DNA from: Laspinema sp963821735
GTDB taxonomy: Bacteria; Cyanobacteriota; Cyanobacteriia; Cyanobacteriales; Laspinemataceae
Length of the DNA stretch: 64,000 nucleotides
Assembly: GCA_963821735.1 (NCBI GenBank)
Contig: CAWGFK010000070.1
Location: 558,001 to 622,000 of the forward strand
Direction of reading: 5' to 3'
Below, piece by piece: positions 29,446-38,599 of the stretch; positions within the stretch are counted from its first letter, which is position 1; each line of letters begins with the position of its first letter. Under the pieces are notes generated by a model that saw only the letters and a program-made list of their open reading frames with translations, was not told where the DNA came from and searched no databases. A program made the position numbers and the translations under genes.

Positions 29446-29514
29446 ACCGATTTTCCCACCCCAATCTAAAATGTGTCTACTGTTAATCAGTGTGCTGGTT
29501 TTTTAGCCGTCAAA

Positions 29515-29570
29515 GGTGCGTCAGAATCTAATTTATTCCTACCATCAGGACCTCTACATTCTGACGCACC
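29515..29570. terminator. Hairpin between convergent genes (13-bp stem)
   Basis: GGTGCGTCAGAAT (29515-29527) and ATTCTGACGCACC (29558-29570) are perfect inverted repeats around a 30-nt loop. It sits between the TPR gene and glcF, which converge, so a bidirectional terminator or a dispersed repeat are both plausible. Confidence 0.55.
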
Positions 29571-29577
29571 CCCACCC

Positions 29578-30981
29578 CTATTTCAGGCGCACCCCCCGAA
29601 TGGATAAATCTAATAATTCCATCGGGTGCATCAGCGGGATATCTTTCCCCTCTAACTGCAAATGCTTTTGAATTTGCAACGCACAACCGGGATTGGGAGA
29701 GGCAATTAATTCGGCCCCGGTATTGAGCAGATTCTGCACTTTTTGCTGACCCAACTCTTCCGATACCTCCGGTTGCAGCATATTATAAACCCCCGCACTG
29801 CCACAACATAACGCCGCATCAATCGGTTCTTTCAGTTCAACCCCCGGAATTTGTTTGAGAATTTGGCGCGGTTGCTGACTAATTTTTTGACCATGTAACA
29901 GATGACAAGCATCCTGATACACTACAGTTAATTTCCCTGCCGTTAAGGGAGAAAGTTCAGCCGTTAATCCCACCATTGCCAGGAATTCTTGGACATCTTT
30001 TACCTGATTGGCAAAGGCTTGTGCTTTGTCGCGATAATTGGGGTCATCCTGGAGAATGTGACCATATTCTTTTAAAGTATGACCACATCCAGCGGCATTA
30101 ATTATGATAAAATCAACCTCAGTGCCTTCAAAACTATCAATCATCTGACGGGCGATCGCCTGTGCCTGTGCTTCTTGTCCTTGATGTGCCGGTAAAGCCG
30201 CACAACATCCCTGTCCTTTCGGAATCACCACCTCACAGCCATTGGCAGTTAAAACCCGCACCGTTGCCTCATTTACGGGATTAAAAAATAACCGCTGTAC
30301 ACATCCGAGTAACATCCCCACCCGATACCGTTTCTCTCCTTGTGCCGGAATCACATCGGGATAGTTCCCCTTGAAAAATTCCCCGGTAATATTGGGTAAA
30401 ATCGACTCCATTGCCGCCAATCGCGGGGAGAGTTTCTTTAATAATCCCGTCTGACGCACTAACTTTGGCATTCCCAACTTTTGGTACAGATAAAGGGGAA
30501 CCAAGAAAGGACGCAGACGATTGGGATAGGGGAATAGGTTAAAGATGAGACTGCGAATTATGCGATCGCCTAGGGACCGTTCATAATTGCGCTCAACTTG
30601 AGGACGAGTCGCCGCCAGCAATTTATCATATTGCACCCCCGAGGGACAAGTGCTGACACAAGCTAAACATCCCAAACAAGTATCGAAATGTTCCACTGTC
30701 CCTTCTGCCAAAGGCGCTTCCCCATTGGCGATCGCATCCATTAAATAAATCCGTCCTCGCGGCGAATCCATTTCCTTGCCAATCACTCGATAACTCGGAC
30801 AAGTAGACAAACAAAATCCACAATGAACACAAGTATCAATCAGCTTCGGATCCGGTGGATGTTGAGCATCAAATCCAGGCATCCCTTCCGACTCGCTTAA
30901 CTCATTCAAATGCGGATTTTGACCTAAAAAGTTACTAGATTTAGCCGCAATAGTCGATTCAATAGGTTTCATACTCATCAA
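29578..30981 (-). CDS. glcF: GlcF, glycolate oxidase iron-sulfur subunit
   Basis: The 467-residue protein carries two 4Fe-4S motifs, CVHCGFCLSTCP (51-62) and CLGCLACVSTCP (102-113). Two cysteine-rich CCG domains follow (LLGCVQRLFFNPVNEATV and YQDACHLLHGQ, with GCCAALPAHQG and ALCCGSAGVYN). It transfers electrons from glycolate or lactate oxidation in the FAD subunit towards the membrane quinone pool, a step of photorespiratory glycolate metabolism. The glcE gene lies upstream on the same strand, separated by about 230 bp of palindromic repeats, so co-transcription is likely but interrupted by structure. D-lactate specificity cannot be excluded. The start is one of three clustered methionines. 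Confidence 0.9.
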   Translation of the reverse strand: MMSMKPIESTIAAKSSNFLGQNPHLNELSESEGMPGFDAQHPPDPKLIDTCVHCGFCLSTCPSYRVIGKEMDSPRGRIYLMDAIANGEAPLAEGTVEHFDTCLGCLACVSTCPSGVQYDKLLAATRPQVERNYERSLGDRIIRSLIFNLFPYPNRLRPFLVPLYLYQKLGMPKLVRQTGLLKKLSPRLAAMESILPNITGEFFKGNYPDVIPAQGEKRYRVGMLLGCVQRLFFNPVNEATVRVLTANGCEVVIPKGQGCCAALPAHQGQEAQAQAIARQMIDSFEGTEVDFIIINAAGCGHTLKEYGHILQDDPNYRDKAQAFANQVKDVQEFLAMVGLTAELSPLTAGKLTVVYQDACHLLHGQKISQQPRQILKQIPGVELKEPIDAALCCGSAGVYNMLQPEVSEELGQQKVQNLLNTGAELIASPNPGCALQIQKHLQLEGKDIPLMHPMELLDLSIRGVRLK

Positions 30982-30994
30982 CTCAATATACTCT

Positions 30995-31190
30995 CCAATG
31001 TTCGTAGTAACGACTTCAGTCGTTCTCTTCTCTTAGTTCGTAGTAAAGACTTCAATCGTTCTCCCCTTTGTCATAAATCCCAAAATCTCATTACTTTTCC
31101 TAACTCATGCTTAACCCGGAAACGACTGAAGTCGTTACTAAAAAAACTCATGCTTAACCCGGATAACGACTGAAGTCGTTACTACAAACG
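30995..31190. repeat. GTAGTAACGAC palindrome array between glcE and glcF
   Basis: Two forward copies (GTTCGTAGTAACGACTTCAG, and a variant with AAAGACTTCAATCG) are followed after a spacer by two inverted copies (AACGACTGAAGTCGTTACTA). The word ACTCATGCTTAACCCGGA occurs beside both inverted copies. The forward-then-inverted layout matches the loci at 42595-42962 and 56053-56510. Confidence 0.8.
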
Positions 31191-31213
31191 GGGGACTGAC
31201 CGCTAAATAATAA

Positions 31214-32530
31214 TTAAATTCCCCCAATAAATCGATTAGGACTTAAAATATTATCTGAATCAAACTGCTGCTTAATCTTTCGCATCACCTCCAGAGCATT
31301 TCCCTGATATCCCCAAACATCAACCTGATTTTTAACGGAAATCGGTGCAACCATCACACTTAAAAACCCTCCAGAAGATTGACAAAATTGCCGCATCGAT
31401 AAAACCGACTCCTGCACCGTCCCCTCCCCAAAGCGCAACCAACCCAACCCACTACTGACATGAATTTGACCCAATCCACTACCATCAGAAACTGCCGCAA
31501 ATTTGGATAAAGCTGCCACCGCTTCTGTCGGACGTATTCCTATTTTGCAGCCGATCGCCTCTTCTGTGCCATCCGGTTGCATTCGTTCTCTCAATCCTTG
31601 CCATAAATCCGCCTCGTCCTTCTGAGTATGACAAGTCCCCTTTAATCCTAACGTTTCCCCCACTGCCATCAACCGCGCCGATTGTTCTTGCACACTTTCT
31701 GCTACACTTTGGAAGCGCACCAGCAATCCCATCTCGTCCCCTCTCCCCAGTTGTTTCACCAATCCCGGGGATAACAAATCCGCTGCCGTTGGAGTGAGGG
31801 CCGAAGCGAGTAAAGTTTGACTAGCAGAGGCGATCGCACCCGTATCCCCGGACAACATCACCGTACCCGATGCCTCCGGTTGAGGATAAACTCGAAATGT
31901 GACTTGACAAATCATCCCCAATGTGCCGTAAGACCCGGTGAATAATTTCATCAAGTCATATCCCGCCACATTCTTCACCACGCGACCCCCTGCCTTCGCC
32001 ATCTCTCCATCCGATCGCACGAAGGAAACTCCCAACAGTTGATCGCGCACTCCCCCATACCGTTGCCGCCAACTGCCAGTATCTGCGGTAGCAACAATTC
32101 CTCCCAAGGTAGCGCGATCGCCATAAGTTGGATCTAAAGCCAAAAACTGACCCGCATCAGCGAGAATCGATTGTAACGAGGCTAAACTCATCCCCGCTTC
32201 CATCGTCACCGTTAAATCATTCACAGCGTGTTCAATGAGGCGATTCAGACGTGCGGTACTCAAAATTACCTGCACCCCCGAGGGAACTCCACCCCAATCG
32301 ATTTTACTCAAGGACCCAGCAGGGACAAAGGCACAGCGACTGGCAGCAATAGCGGCGATCGCCTCAGCGAATTGAGCTTGAGTTGAGGGATAGGCAATGC
32401 AATGCGGCAGGGAAGACTAGAAGGAAAAGCGCGACGGAGACGCTGTTGAGTAGGCGAATCCAGACTATCCCACTCGACTAACACCATCGGAACCAAGAAT
32501 ACTGGATAAAGTTTGGGCGATCGCTGACAT
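31214..32530 (-). CDS. glcE: GlcE, glycolate oxidase FAD-binding subunit, two apparent frameshifts
   Basis: The reconstructed gene runs from ATG 32530 (MSAIAQTLSSILGSDGVS) and gives about 438 residues, the usual GlcE length. Most of the protein (ASLQSILADAGQFLALDPTY, ATLGGIVATADTG, GGRVVKNVAGYDLMKLFTGS) is intact in the frame ending at 31214. The N-terminal part shifts twice. The segment VEWDSLDSPTQQRLRRAF is in one frame and CIAYPSTQAQFAEAIAAIAA, which leads into FVPAGSLSKIDWGG, is in the next. The VAO-type FAD-binding fold oxidises glycolate and passes electrons to GlcF. It diverges from holB with about 75 bp between the starts. Sequencing error is the favoured explanation for the shifts. 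Confidence 0.88.
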
Positions 32531-32604
32531 GATAGAAGGTTGAACCCTAGGAGATCTCTTACTATCTTTGCACTCTCCACTCTAAATTTTAAAAACTAAA
32601 ATTT

Positions 32605-33555
32605 ATGACCGTTTTTGCTAAACTTATCGGACAACCCCAGGCTGTCGAACTGTTGAATCAGGCGGTGTATCGCGATCGCATTGCACCCGCCTACCTCTTT
32701 GCCGGTGCTCCCGGTGTGGGTCGCAGTTTGGCAGCGCGGTATTTCCTCGAACTCCTCCTCACCGCCAGAAATCCTAGCGCCACCCCTGCCTCCACCCGCA
32801 AACTGGAAAATCACCCGGATTTACTCTGGATAGAACCCACCTATCTGGATAAAGGCAAAATGCTCACCGCCACAGAAGCGGCAGCAACCGGGTTTAAACG
32901 CAAATCCCCCCCGCAAATTCGCCTCGAACAAATCCGTCAAATCGGAGAATTTTTGGGACGCCATCCTTTAGAGGCCCTCCGCAAGGTGGTGGTCCTAGAA
33001 GAGGCACAAACCATGAAAGAAAGTGCTGCCAATGGATTGCTCAAAACCCTGGAAGAACCGGGACGAGCGAGTATCATTTTAATTGCACCAGGAATTGATT
33101 CTCTCCTCCCCACCTTAGTTTCCCGATGTCAGCGAATACCCTTTTATCGCCTCACCGATGCACAGATGGGGGAAGTTTTGGCAACCGTGGGATACCCGCA
33201 GATTTTGGAGAATCCGGCGGTATTGGCAATGGCGCAGGGGTCTCCGGGAACGGCGATCGCCTGTTGGGAAAAACTCCAGGAAATCCCTGCCGAACTTCTG
33301 GAAAAACCCCTGAAACCCTCCCTCTCCACCAAACAAGCGTTAGAAATTGCCAAAGAAATCGATCGCAGTCTCGACACCGAGTCCCAACTCTGGCTAATTG
33401 AATACCTGCAACAGGCGTATTGGTTATCCTCCCAACAGCGAGGCACTTTCAACGCCAACCCCCTCCATCTCCTCGATCGCGCCAGACGCTATCTCCTCAG
33501 TTACGCCAGTCCCCGCCTCGTCTGGGAAGTCACTCTCATGGGGATGAAGGGATGA
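32605..33555 (+). CDS. holB: DNA polymerase III subunit delta prime
   Basis: The 316-residue clamp-loader subunit is AAA+-like. It has a P-loop variant GAPGVGRSL (R replaces the catalytic lysine, common in delta prime, which does not hydrolyse ATP), the helix VVVLEEAQTMKESAANGLLK, and the sensor segment TLEEPGRASIILIAP with LVSRCQRI. It helps load the beta clamp onto DNA within the replisome. ATG at 32605 begins MTVFAKLIGQPQAVELLNQA, a standard start for cyanobacterial homologues. The zinc-binding cysteines of E. coli HolB are not obvious. A tRNA-Leu gene follows 71 bp downstream on the same strand. Confidence 0.9.
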   Translation: MTVFAKLIGQPQAVELLNQAVYRDRIAPAYLFAGAPGVGRSLAARYFLELLLTARNPSATPASTRKLENHPDLLWIEPTYLDKGKMLTATEAAATGFKRKSPPQIRLEQIRQIGEFLGRHPLEALRKVVVLEEAQTMKESAANGLLKTLEEPGRASIILIAPGIDSLLPTLVSRCQRIPFYRLTDAQMGEVLATVGYPQILENPAVLAMAQGSPGTAIACWEKLQEIPAELLEKPLKPSLSTKQALEIAKEIDRSLDTESQLWLIEYLQQAYWLSSQQRGTFNANPLHLLDRARRYLLSYASPRLVWEVTLMGMKG

Positions 33556-33626
33556 GGAATCCAGATTTTTGGGGGTTGGCACAAAATGCTTGTGCAAGCG
33601 GGCAACCTCTGCTAAGATGAACTTAT

Positions 33627-33707
33627 GCGGACGTGGCGGAATTGGTAGACGCGCTAGATTTAGGTTCTAGTGTCTTTGATGTGGGAGTTCGAGTCTCCCC
33701 GTCCGCA
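33627..33707 (+). tRNA. tRNA-Leu (anticodon TAG)
   Basis: 81 nt. The acceptor stem GCGGACG pairs with CGTCCGC and the discriminator is A at 33707. The anticodon stem CTAGA/TCTAG encloses TTTAGGT with anticodon TAG. A long variable arm, typical of leucine tRNA, and the T-arm GTTCGAGTC are present. CCA is not encoded. Confidence 0.97.
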
Positions 33708-33718
33708 TTAATGAGATA

Positions 33719-33747
33719 GCGGGGGTTTCGACCTCCGCTTTATTGTT
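33719..33747 (+). terminator. UUCG tetraloop terminator of tRNA-Leu
   Basis: GCGGGGGT and ACCTCCGC form an 8-bp stem (one G-T wobble) around a TTCG tetraloop, followed by TTTATTGTTT. It starts 12 nt after the tRNA. Confidence 0.8.
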
Positions 33748-33810
33748 TGAGGGGTTTCTAGTGCGACTCGGGGACAAGACTTACACAATCTTTAACATCA
33801 ACCCCGAAAT

Positions 33811-33838
33811 GTAGAGGCGATTCGCGAATCGCCTCTAC
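33811..33838. repeat. 28-bp perfect palindrome, related to the one at 60816
   Basis: A perfect palindrome centred on GGCGATTCGCGAATCGCC. The same core sits in the longer palindrome at 60816-60861. It is preceded by a degenerate ACTTACACAAT motif that resembles the ACTTACGCAAT found there. Confidence 0.85.
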
Positions 33839-33876
33839 ATTGCCAAATTTAGGATATTCTTCTCAAGATTGACCCC

Positions 33877-34137
33877 CTAATTTTTTGGGTTTGAGCCTTC
33901 CTCAAGCTCTACCGCATTGAATCCATCGCTCATGGTAATATCCCAATCTAAAACCTCCTGTTGAAACAGGGGGTCATTGCTTTGCTCTCGATAAGCATCT
34001 GCCAGTGTTTTCATCAACCGATGATTTTTATTCGGTAAAAGCAGGTCATTGATAACGCCACTTCTGTCATGGGGTGCGATTATCTCTAAAAATTGTAAAA
34101 ATTTGTCCTGTAATGACTTAATAATTTTTGGAATCAT
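33877..34137 (-). CDS. Small hypothetical protein (86 aa)
   Basis: A short soluble product, starting MIPKIIKSLQDKFLQFLEII and containing the hydrophilic helix TLADAYREQSNDPLFQQEVLDW. There is no signal or membrane segment. The amino-acid composition is normal and the frame is free of repeats, so it is probably a real gene, but I do not recognise a family. It lies between tRNA-Leu and the P450 gene, adjacent to a repeat element. Function is unknown. Confidence 0.55.
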   Translation of the reverse strand: MIPKIIKSLQDKFLQFLEIIAPHDRSGVINDLLLPNKNHRLMKTLADAYREQSNDPLFQQEVLDWDITMSDGFNAVELEEGSNPKN

Positions 34138-34250
34138 GACCTAACCAATCCTCCGGTTTCTTTTAAATTTATGACTTCGATAACCGATAGGAGTAGGGTG
34201 AGCAGTGTCCACCCTACCATTGTTTTTAAATGCCAAATTTAAGATGTTCT

Positions 34251-34420
34251 TCCTCGTGAGGGGGCTTCTGCCGCGTCACGGTCTTTTGGAGGCTCTGCCT
34301 CCAGTCCTCAAGCAGAGGCTTAATCTGCCTATTGTACCTGTCACGGCTTCAATTCGTCAGCAGAGCTACAGGCGGCAGAGCCGCCAATTGTGCATGACGC
34401 GGCAGAGCCACGTCACGAGA
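34251..34420. repeat. Inverted-repeat element with CTCGTGA...GCCGCGTCA ends
   Basis: The left end TCCTCGTGAGGGGGCTTCTG (followed by CCGCGTCA) and the right end TGACGCGGCAGAGCCACG (followed by TCACGAGA) are imperfect inverted repeats. The interior has further palindromes (GAGGCTCTGCCTC, GGCGGCAGAGCCGCC). It abuts the stop codon of the P450 gene. A minimal copy lies at 46851-46884. Confidence 0.7.
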
Positions 34421-34426
34421 AAATGT

Positions 34427-35761
34427 TTACCCTCTTCGGCTAAACTTGACCCGCAATCCATCCCGAGGAGAGGGGGTGGGTACGGTGACTAATTCTAAAT
34501 TTTGGTCTGGCAATAATTCCCAGTCATAACCCTGGACTAAATGGGTTCCGAATACGCGCAAGACTAACATCGCAAATGCCTTCCCCACACATTCTCGCGC
34601 ACCTCCGCCAAAGGGGATGAATCCAAAGGCTTTTTGCTTTTCTTCTGTTCGGTCTGCACTGAAGCGATCGGGGTCAAATTCTTTGGGATTGGGATAAATT
34701 GAACTATCTTGATGGGTTGTATTAATCTGATACCAAACCATCCAACCTTCGGGAATTTGATAGTCATTAAATTCACAAGATTGGACCACCCGGCGAAATG
34801 CCCCGCCCACGGGAGGGATTAATCTTAGCACTTCTTTGATAACCTGTTCTAAGTAGGTCATTTCTTTGAGCATTTCCATCGTGAGAGACCCATTAAATCC
34901 AACTTTTTCCTGTTCCTCGCGCAGTTTGGTGATGACTTGTGGATGTTGTGCCAGCAAGAGACAGAAGGAAGAAAGGGAAGAGGTTAGGGTTTCATGACCG
35001 GCAAAGAGGAGGAGCAATACTTGGTCTTTGAGTTCATCTAGGGTTAATCCATTTCCCTCTTCATCTTGGGCGGCTAAAAGTAAGCCTAGCGCATCAGTTC
35101 TTGGGCCGGTTTCTTGTTGACGGCGGCGGACAATTTCTTCAATTTTTTCTAAGAGCAAGGTTCGGCAGCGCAGGGCTTTTCCAAATTGGGTCCAAGGTAG
35201 ATTAATGGGAATCGAAAATAATCCCTCGCACCAGGTTTTAAAAATTTGGCTGAGATAGGCGGTTTCGGACCCGGTTTCTGTGCCAATTAATAAAATGCTG
35301 GCAATGTCAAACATATAGGTTCTAAGTTCGGGATACCAGGTCATTTCTCCGAGGGTTTCCCATTGTTTGAGATAGCGATGGGTGAGTTGTTCCATGCCGG
35401 GAAGGTATCCGGCGATCGCCTTGGGAAGAAATGCCTGCGCCATTAAGCGCCTTCTAGTGGTATGTTGGTTACCGCTTTGAGTGGCGAGGGATTGGGGACC
35501 AAGTAAGGTGCGGGTACTATAAGGCCAAGTGGAGGTAAAATAGCTATTGTCATGGGTGAACAAAAAGCGATTCGCTTCTGAACCGCTCATGATGACAGTT
35601 CGTTGTCCGAAAATGTGGGTTTTGTAAATTAACCCATATTGGTTTTGACGCTTGTCGTTGAAGTCGCGATCGCGGAAAAAGCTCAGGGTTTCGCCAATCA
35701 GGGGTAATCCGAATTTTCCGGGAGGGAGAGGAAGCGATCGCAGGGTCTCGTTGGAAGTCAT
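34427..35761 (-). CDS. Cytochrome P450, CYP120-like
   Basis: The 444-residue P450 resembles cyanobacterial CYP120, whose Synechocystis member binds and hydroxylates retinoic acid. The N-terminus LPLPPGKFGLPLIGETLSFF is typical of the group. The oxygen-binding I-helix is LLLLFAGHETLTSS, the ExxR motif is in IKEVLRLIPPVGG, and the heme-thiolate loop is IPFGGGARECVGKAFA near residue 390, with the ligand cysteine. It lacks an N-terminal membrane anchor and should be soluble or peripherally bound. The substrate is unproven but may be a retinoid or apocarotenoid. No redox partner gene is adjacent. A repeat element borders the 3' end. Confidence 0.93.
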   Translation of the reverse strand: MTSNETLRSLPLPPGKFGLPLIGETLSFFRDRDFNDKRQNQYGLIYKTHIFGQRTVIMSGSEANRFLFTHDNSYFTSTWPYSTRTLLGPQSLATQSGNQHTTRRRLMAQAFLPKAIAGYLPGMEQLTHRYLKQWETLGEMTWYPELRTYMFDIASILLIGTETGSETAYLSQIFKTWCEGLFSIPINLPWTQFGKALRCRTLLLEKIEEIVRRRQQETGPRTDALGLLLAAQDEEGNGLTLDELKDQVLLLLFAGHETLTSSLSSFCLLLAQHPQVITKLREEQEKVGFNGSLTMEMLKEMTYLEQVIKEVLRLIPPVGGAFRRVVQSCEFNDYQIPEGWMVWYQINTTHQDSSIYPNPKEFDPDRFSADRTEEKQKAFGFIPFGGGARECVGKAFAMLVLRVFGTHLVQGYDWELLPDQNLELVTVPTPSPRDGLRVKFSRRG

Positions 35762-35875
35762 GAATGTGTCTGTCTCGAAACTACTCCGCCTCTATTTTGA
35801 CACTGGAGGACGGGAAAGTGAAACCAGACCCAATATTTTTAGGTGAATTGATGACCTTTCCCGCCTCTTTTAGAG

Positions 35876-36718
35876 TTAGGGAGTGGCGGTAGAAGCAGGC
35901 GGAGTAATATTAATAAAAGGCAAGGCTCCGTCACCTCCCATCACCATCGGAAACTGTCCATTCCACTTTTCAATTGCTTCTTTTTGAAGAATCGATGGAG
36001 TTAGGTTTTCTCGTAACAATCGCTGGGCTTCTGCTTGACCTTTGGCCCGATTAATCTCAGCAAAGGCTTCTTGTTCGGCTTTTTGGGCAATAAATGAAGC
36101 TCGTCTGGCTTCCTGTTCGGCAATTTGTTTGGCTTCAATGGCTTTCGCAAACTCGGGCGAAAATTCGATATTAACCAACGAAATATCATCAACTAAAACG
36201 CCATAAGTAGCCAGCCGTTCTCGAATATCTCTATCGATTTCTTCTTTTAATTCCCCGCGTCGCGTGATGATTTCTTCGGCATTGTTTTTAGCCGTAGCCG
36301 CTTTAACTACTTCAGAAACGGCGGGAGAAATAATCAGGTTGACAATTTGAGTTTCATCGCCAATGGTCTGATAAACGGTATTCACTTGGGTGGCATCCAC
36401 GCGCCAATTGAGGGCGACGTTAATGGTCACATACTGTAAATCTTTAGAAGCAGCATCCGCTTTGAGTTCATCTTTTTGGACTCGAACGCTGAGGGTTTCC
36501 ACGCGAGTGACAATGGGTACAATTCCGTGGATACCTTCATCCAGGATGCCTTCCTGGACTTTTCCAAATTTCATGACGACGCCGCGTTCCCCTGCATTAA
36601 TAATCACAAAAGGCTTTAAACTGGAGGCTAAGATTAACAAGAAAATCGCCCCAATCACGGAACCGGCAATCCAAAAGATGGTCTTGGATTCGTAAGAAAC
36701 ACTGGTTTTCGCTGGCAT
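35876..36718 (-). CDS. Prohibitin-like SPFH/Band 7 membrane protein
   Basis: The 280-residue protein has one N-terminal membrane helix (about 14-36, ending SLKPFVIINAG) followed by an SPFH domain. Diagnostic words are INAGERGVVMKFGKVQEGIL, LNWRVDATQVNTVYQTIG and GVLVDDISLVNIEFSPEFAKAI. A C-terminal coiled coil (AEQEARRASFIAQKAEQEAF, then EINRAKGQAEAQRLL) mediates ring assembly. Cyanobacterial prohibitins form large membrane complexes of unclear function and may associate with FtsH-type proteases. The gene is divergent from nfi with about 240 bp between the starts. Start and length fit the family. Confidence 0.92.
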   Translation of the reverse strand: MPAKTSVSYESKTIFWIAGSVIGAIFLLILASSLKPFVIINAGERGVVMKFGKVQEGILDEGIHGIVPIVTRVETLSVRVQKDELKADAASKDLQYVTINVALNWRVDATQVNTVYQTIGDETQIVNLIISPAVSEVVKAATAKNNAEEIITRRGELKEEIDRDIRERLATYGVLVDDISLVNIEFSPEFAKAIEAKQIAEQEARRASFIAQKAEQEAFAEINRAKGQAEAQRLLRENLTPSILQKEAIEKWNGQFPMVMGGDGALPFINITPPASTATP

Positions 36719-36958
36719 TTTGATTTACCTTGATGATGTGGAAATGTGCTGTTTTTTAGAAACACCCCATCCCGAACTTTTATGAAATTTTTCTTAAGTT
36801 GTTAAGAAATTAAGTCCAGAGGGGTCTAGGGTTGACTTTGATGCTCCCAGGGACTTACTGGCTATTTCTGTCCGTCCCTCAAAGCTCGATCCAAATTGAG
36901 TGACTCTTAAAATGTTAAACCGTAATCAAGAAGATTGTCCCAAAAGTAATAAAATGTT

Positions 36959-37618
36959 ATGAAAATTGAAAAGCCGCAAAGTTGGCCGCAGACGGTGGAG
37001 GAGGCGAAGGCGATTCAGGAAGAGTTACGCGGACAGGTGATTGTGGAAGATGACTTGCCAACGGTTCGATATGTGGCGGGGGTGGATGCGGGATATCAGG
37101 AACAGGATAAGTTGACTCAGGCGGCAGTGGCGGTGTTAAGTTTTCCGGATTTGCAACTGTGCGATCAGGCGATCGCCCGTTGTCCGACTCAGTTTCCCTA
37201 CATTCCCGGATTCCTCTCATTTCGGGAAGTTCCGGCGGTTTTGGAGGCCCTGGAACAGTTGACCATTCTGCCCGATTTGCTACTCTGTGATGGTCAGGGA
37301 TTGGCCCATCCGCGTCGGTTTGGAATCGCTTGTCATCTGGGGATACTGACGAATCTACCAACCATTGGGGTCGCGAAATCCCGCTTTATTGGCACCCATG
37401 ACCCATTACCCCCGGAACGCGGCAGTTGGCAACCCTTGCTAGATAAGGGGGAAACCGTGGGTGCGGTCCTGCGATCGCGCAGTCATGTCAATCCCCTTTA
37501 TATTTCCATTGGTCATCGAATTAGTTTACCGACTGCGTTGGATTATGTGCTGCGTTGCACTCCCCGATACCGACTCCCGGAAACCACGCGGATGAGCGAT
37601 CGCCTCGCTTCAAGTTAG
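36959..37618 (+). CDS. nfi: Endonuclease V (deoxyinosine 3' endonuclease)
   Basis: The 219-residue enzyme nicks DNA 3' of deoxyinosine and related deaminated bases. The catalytic acidic core is visible as RYVAGVDAGYQ, FREVPAVLEALEQL, PDLLLCDGQGLAHPRRFGIA and TIGVAKSRFIG. A conserved wedge-type segment is YIPGFLSFRE. C-terminal motifs VGAVLRSRSHVNPLYISIGH complete the fold. ATG 36959 lies about 60 bp after an AT-rich promoter-like stretch. It is a lone gene divergent from the prohibitin. Confidence 0.93.
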   Translation: MKIEKPQSWPQTVEEAKAIQEELRGQVIVEDDLPTVRYVAGVDAGYQEQDKLTQAAVAVLSFPDLQLCDQAIARCPTQFPYIPGFLSFREVPAVLEALEQLTILPDLLLCDGQGLAHPRRFGIACHLGILTNLPTIGVAKSRFIGTHDPLPPERGSWQPLLDKGETVGAVLRSRSHVNPLYISIGHRISLPTALDYVLRCTPRYRLPETTRMSDRLASS

Positions 37619-37795
37619 GAAAATTCCCGAGTGCGATCGCGATCGCACTCCCGCCAGATTTGCGTCACAGCTAGATTTGATGACGATCGCACCTAGAAGG
37701 TTCAGGCGATCGCTGTGCCATTGGAGTTTCTAGGGGATAATAACAATATTCAAGAAGCGATCGCTGGTAATAATAAGCGATGGGAGGGTTCTGCC

Positions 37796-38005
37796 ATGAC
37801 AGCTCATTTCCAATTTATTGATTCCCCCAATCATTCGCACGGAAATCGGGACGCAGAACAACTAATTTTTCATCAAAATTTGCAAAAATTTAGTAATCGC
37901 GTCAGTATCCTCAGTAGTTTGGCAACGGGTGGAAAAATTTCTTTAGAAGATGCTTTTGCCAAAATGAATACCCTATGGGAGGATTTGAGTGAGACCGTCC
38001 CCTAG
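37796..38005 (+). CDS. Small DUF7219-like cyanobacterial protein
   Basis: 69 residues from ATG 37796, chosen over an upstream codon at 37715 because GGGAGGG lies just before it and the family-like sequence begins here. The core IFHQNLQKFSNRVSILSSLA followed by TGGKISLEDAFAKMNTLWEDL resembles the cyanobacterial DUF7219 group. It is predicted to be helical and soluble, and its function is unknown. It follows nfi by about 180 bp of HIP1-rich DNA. The family assignment is from recall and should be confirmed. Confidence 0.65.
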   Translation: MTAHFQFIDSPNHSHGNRDAEQLIFHQNLQKFSNRVSILSSLATGGKISLEDAFAKMNTLWEDLSETVP

Positions 38006-38599
38006 GGAAATCCGGGTAATTTTCCATGGTAATCGGGAGGGGTCAAGGGGTGCGACTTGATGGCGATCGCGTCCAGGTGTTTTGTTAAAAGCGAGCATCT
38101 TGCTCCCTAGAACCAATAGCGAGCAAGATGCAAAGCGCTCCTGCCTCTGTCCCTGATGAGTCCGGTACGAGAACCGCTATCGATCTCATCCGGCACCGAT
38201 GCTCTAGCAAAAGACTGCTGATGCTCAAATATGAACCGGAGGCGAACTAACTATGAAGATTCGTTAAACCTAGTCCATCGGGGGAGGTAACCCGTTACAG
38301 TTTCAAGAGAAGGGATTAATCGGAAAACAGATCAGAGCATCGGGACCCGGTGGAGAAGATGACACTCTGCGGGGTTTTTTGCCCTCATCGTGGACTGAAC
38401 TCTATCGTTTCTGTGCAGAAGTCGAAAGCGCTGTGAACTCCCTGACCCTTTCCCGGAAGCGGATAAGGGAATAAGGGATTCGTGGAATGGTCTGATTCTA
38501 TACTTGCCGCTGTATCGAAAAAAGCTAGATAATAAAGAAGTCTTCCCAAGTCCGGGACGGGGAAAACAGGTGCTGCTACTATGGAAACTTGCGATCGCT
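38006..38599. other. Long leader or spacer upstream of the FHA gene
   Basis: About 590 bp without a gene. It contains the dispersed word GAGCATCTTGCTCCC near 38095 and its inverse a little later. A GC-rich segment with GCGGGGTTTTTTGCCCTC near 38370 could end a small RNA, but no clean stem supports that. The upstream in-frame extension of the FHA gene (from 38504) is not convincing. Confidence 0.35.

Noticed and set aside
33708..33760. Possible second tRNA after tRNA-Leu
   Set aside because: No second cloverleaf; only the terminator hairpin follows.
38504..38599. Upstream extension of the FHA protein
   Set aside because: The added residues are not family-like and the ATG at 38600 gives the expected N-terminus.
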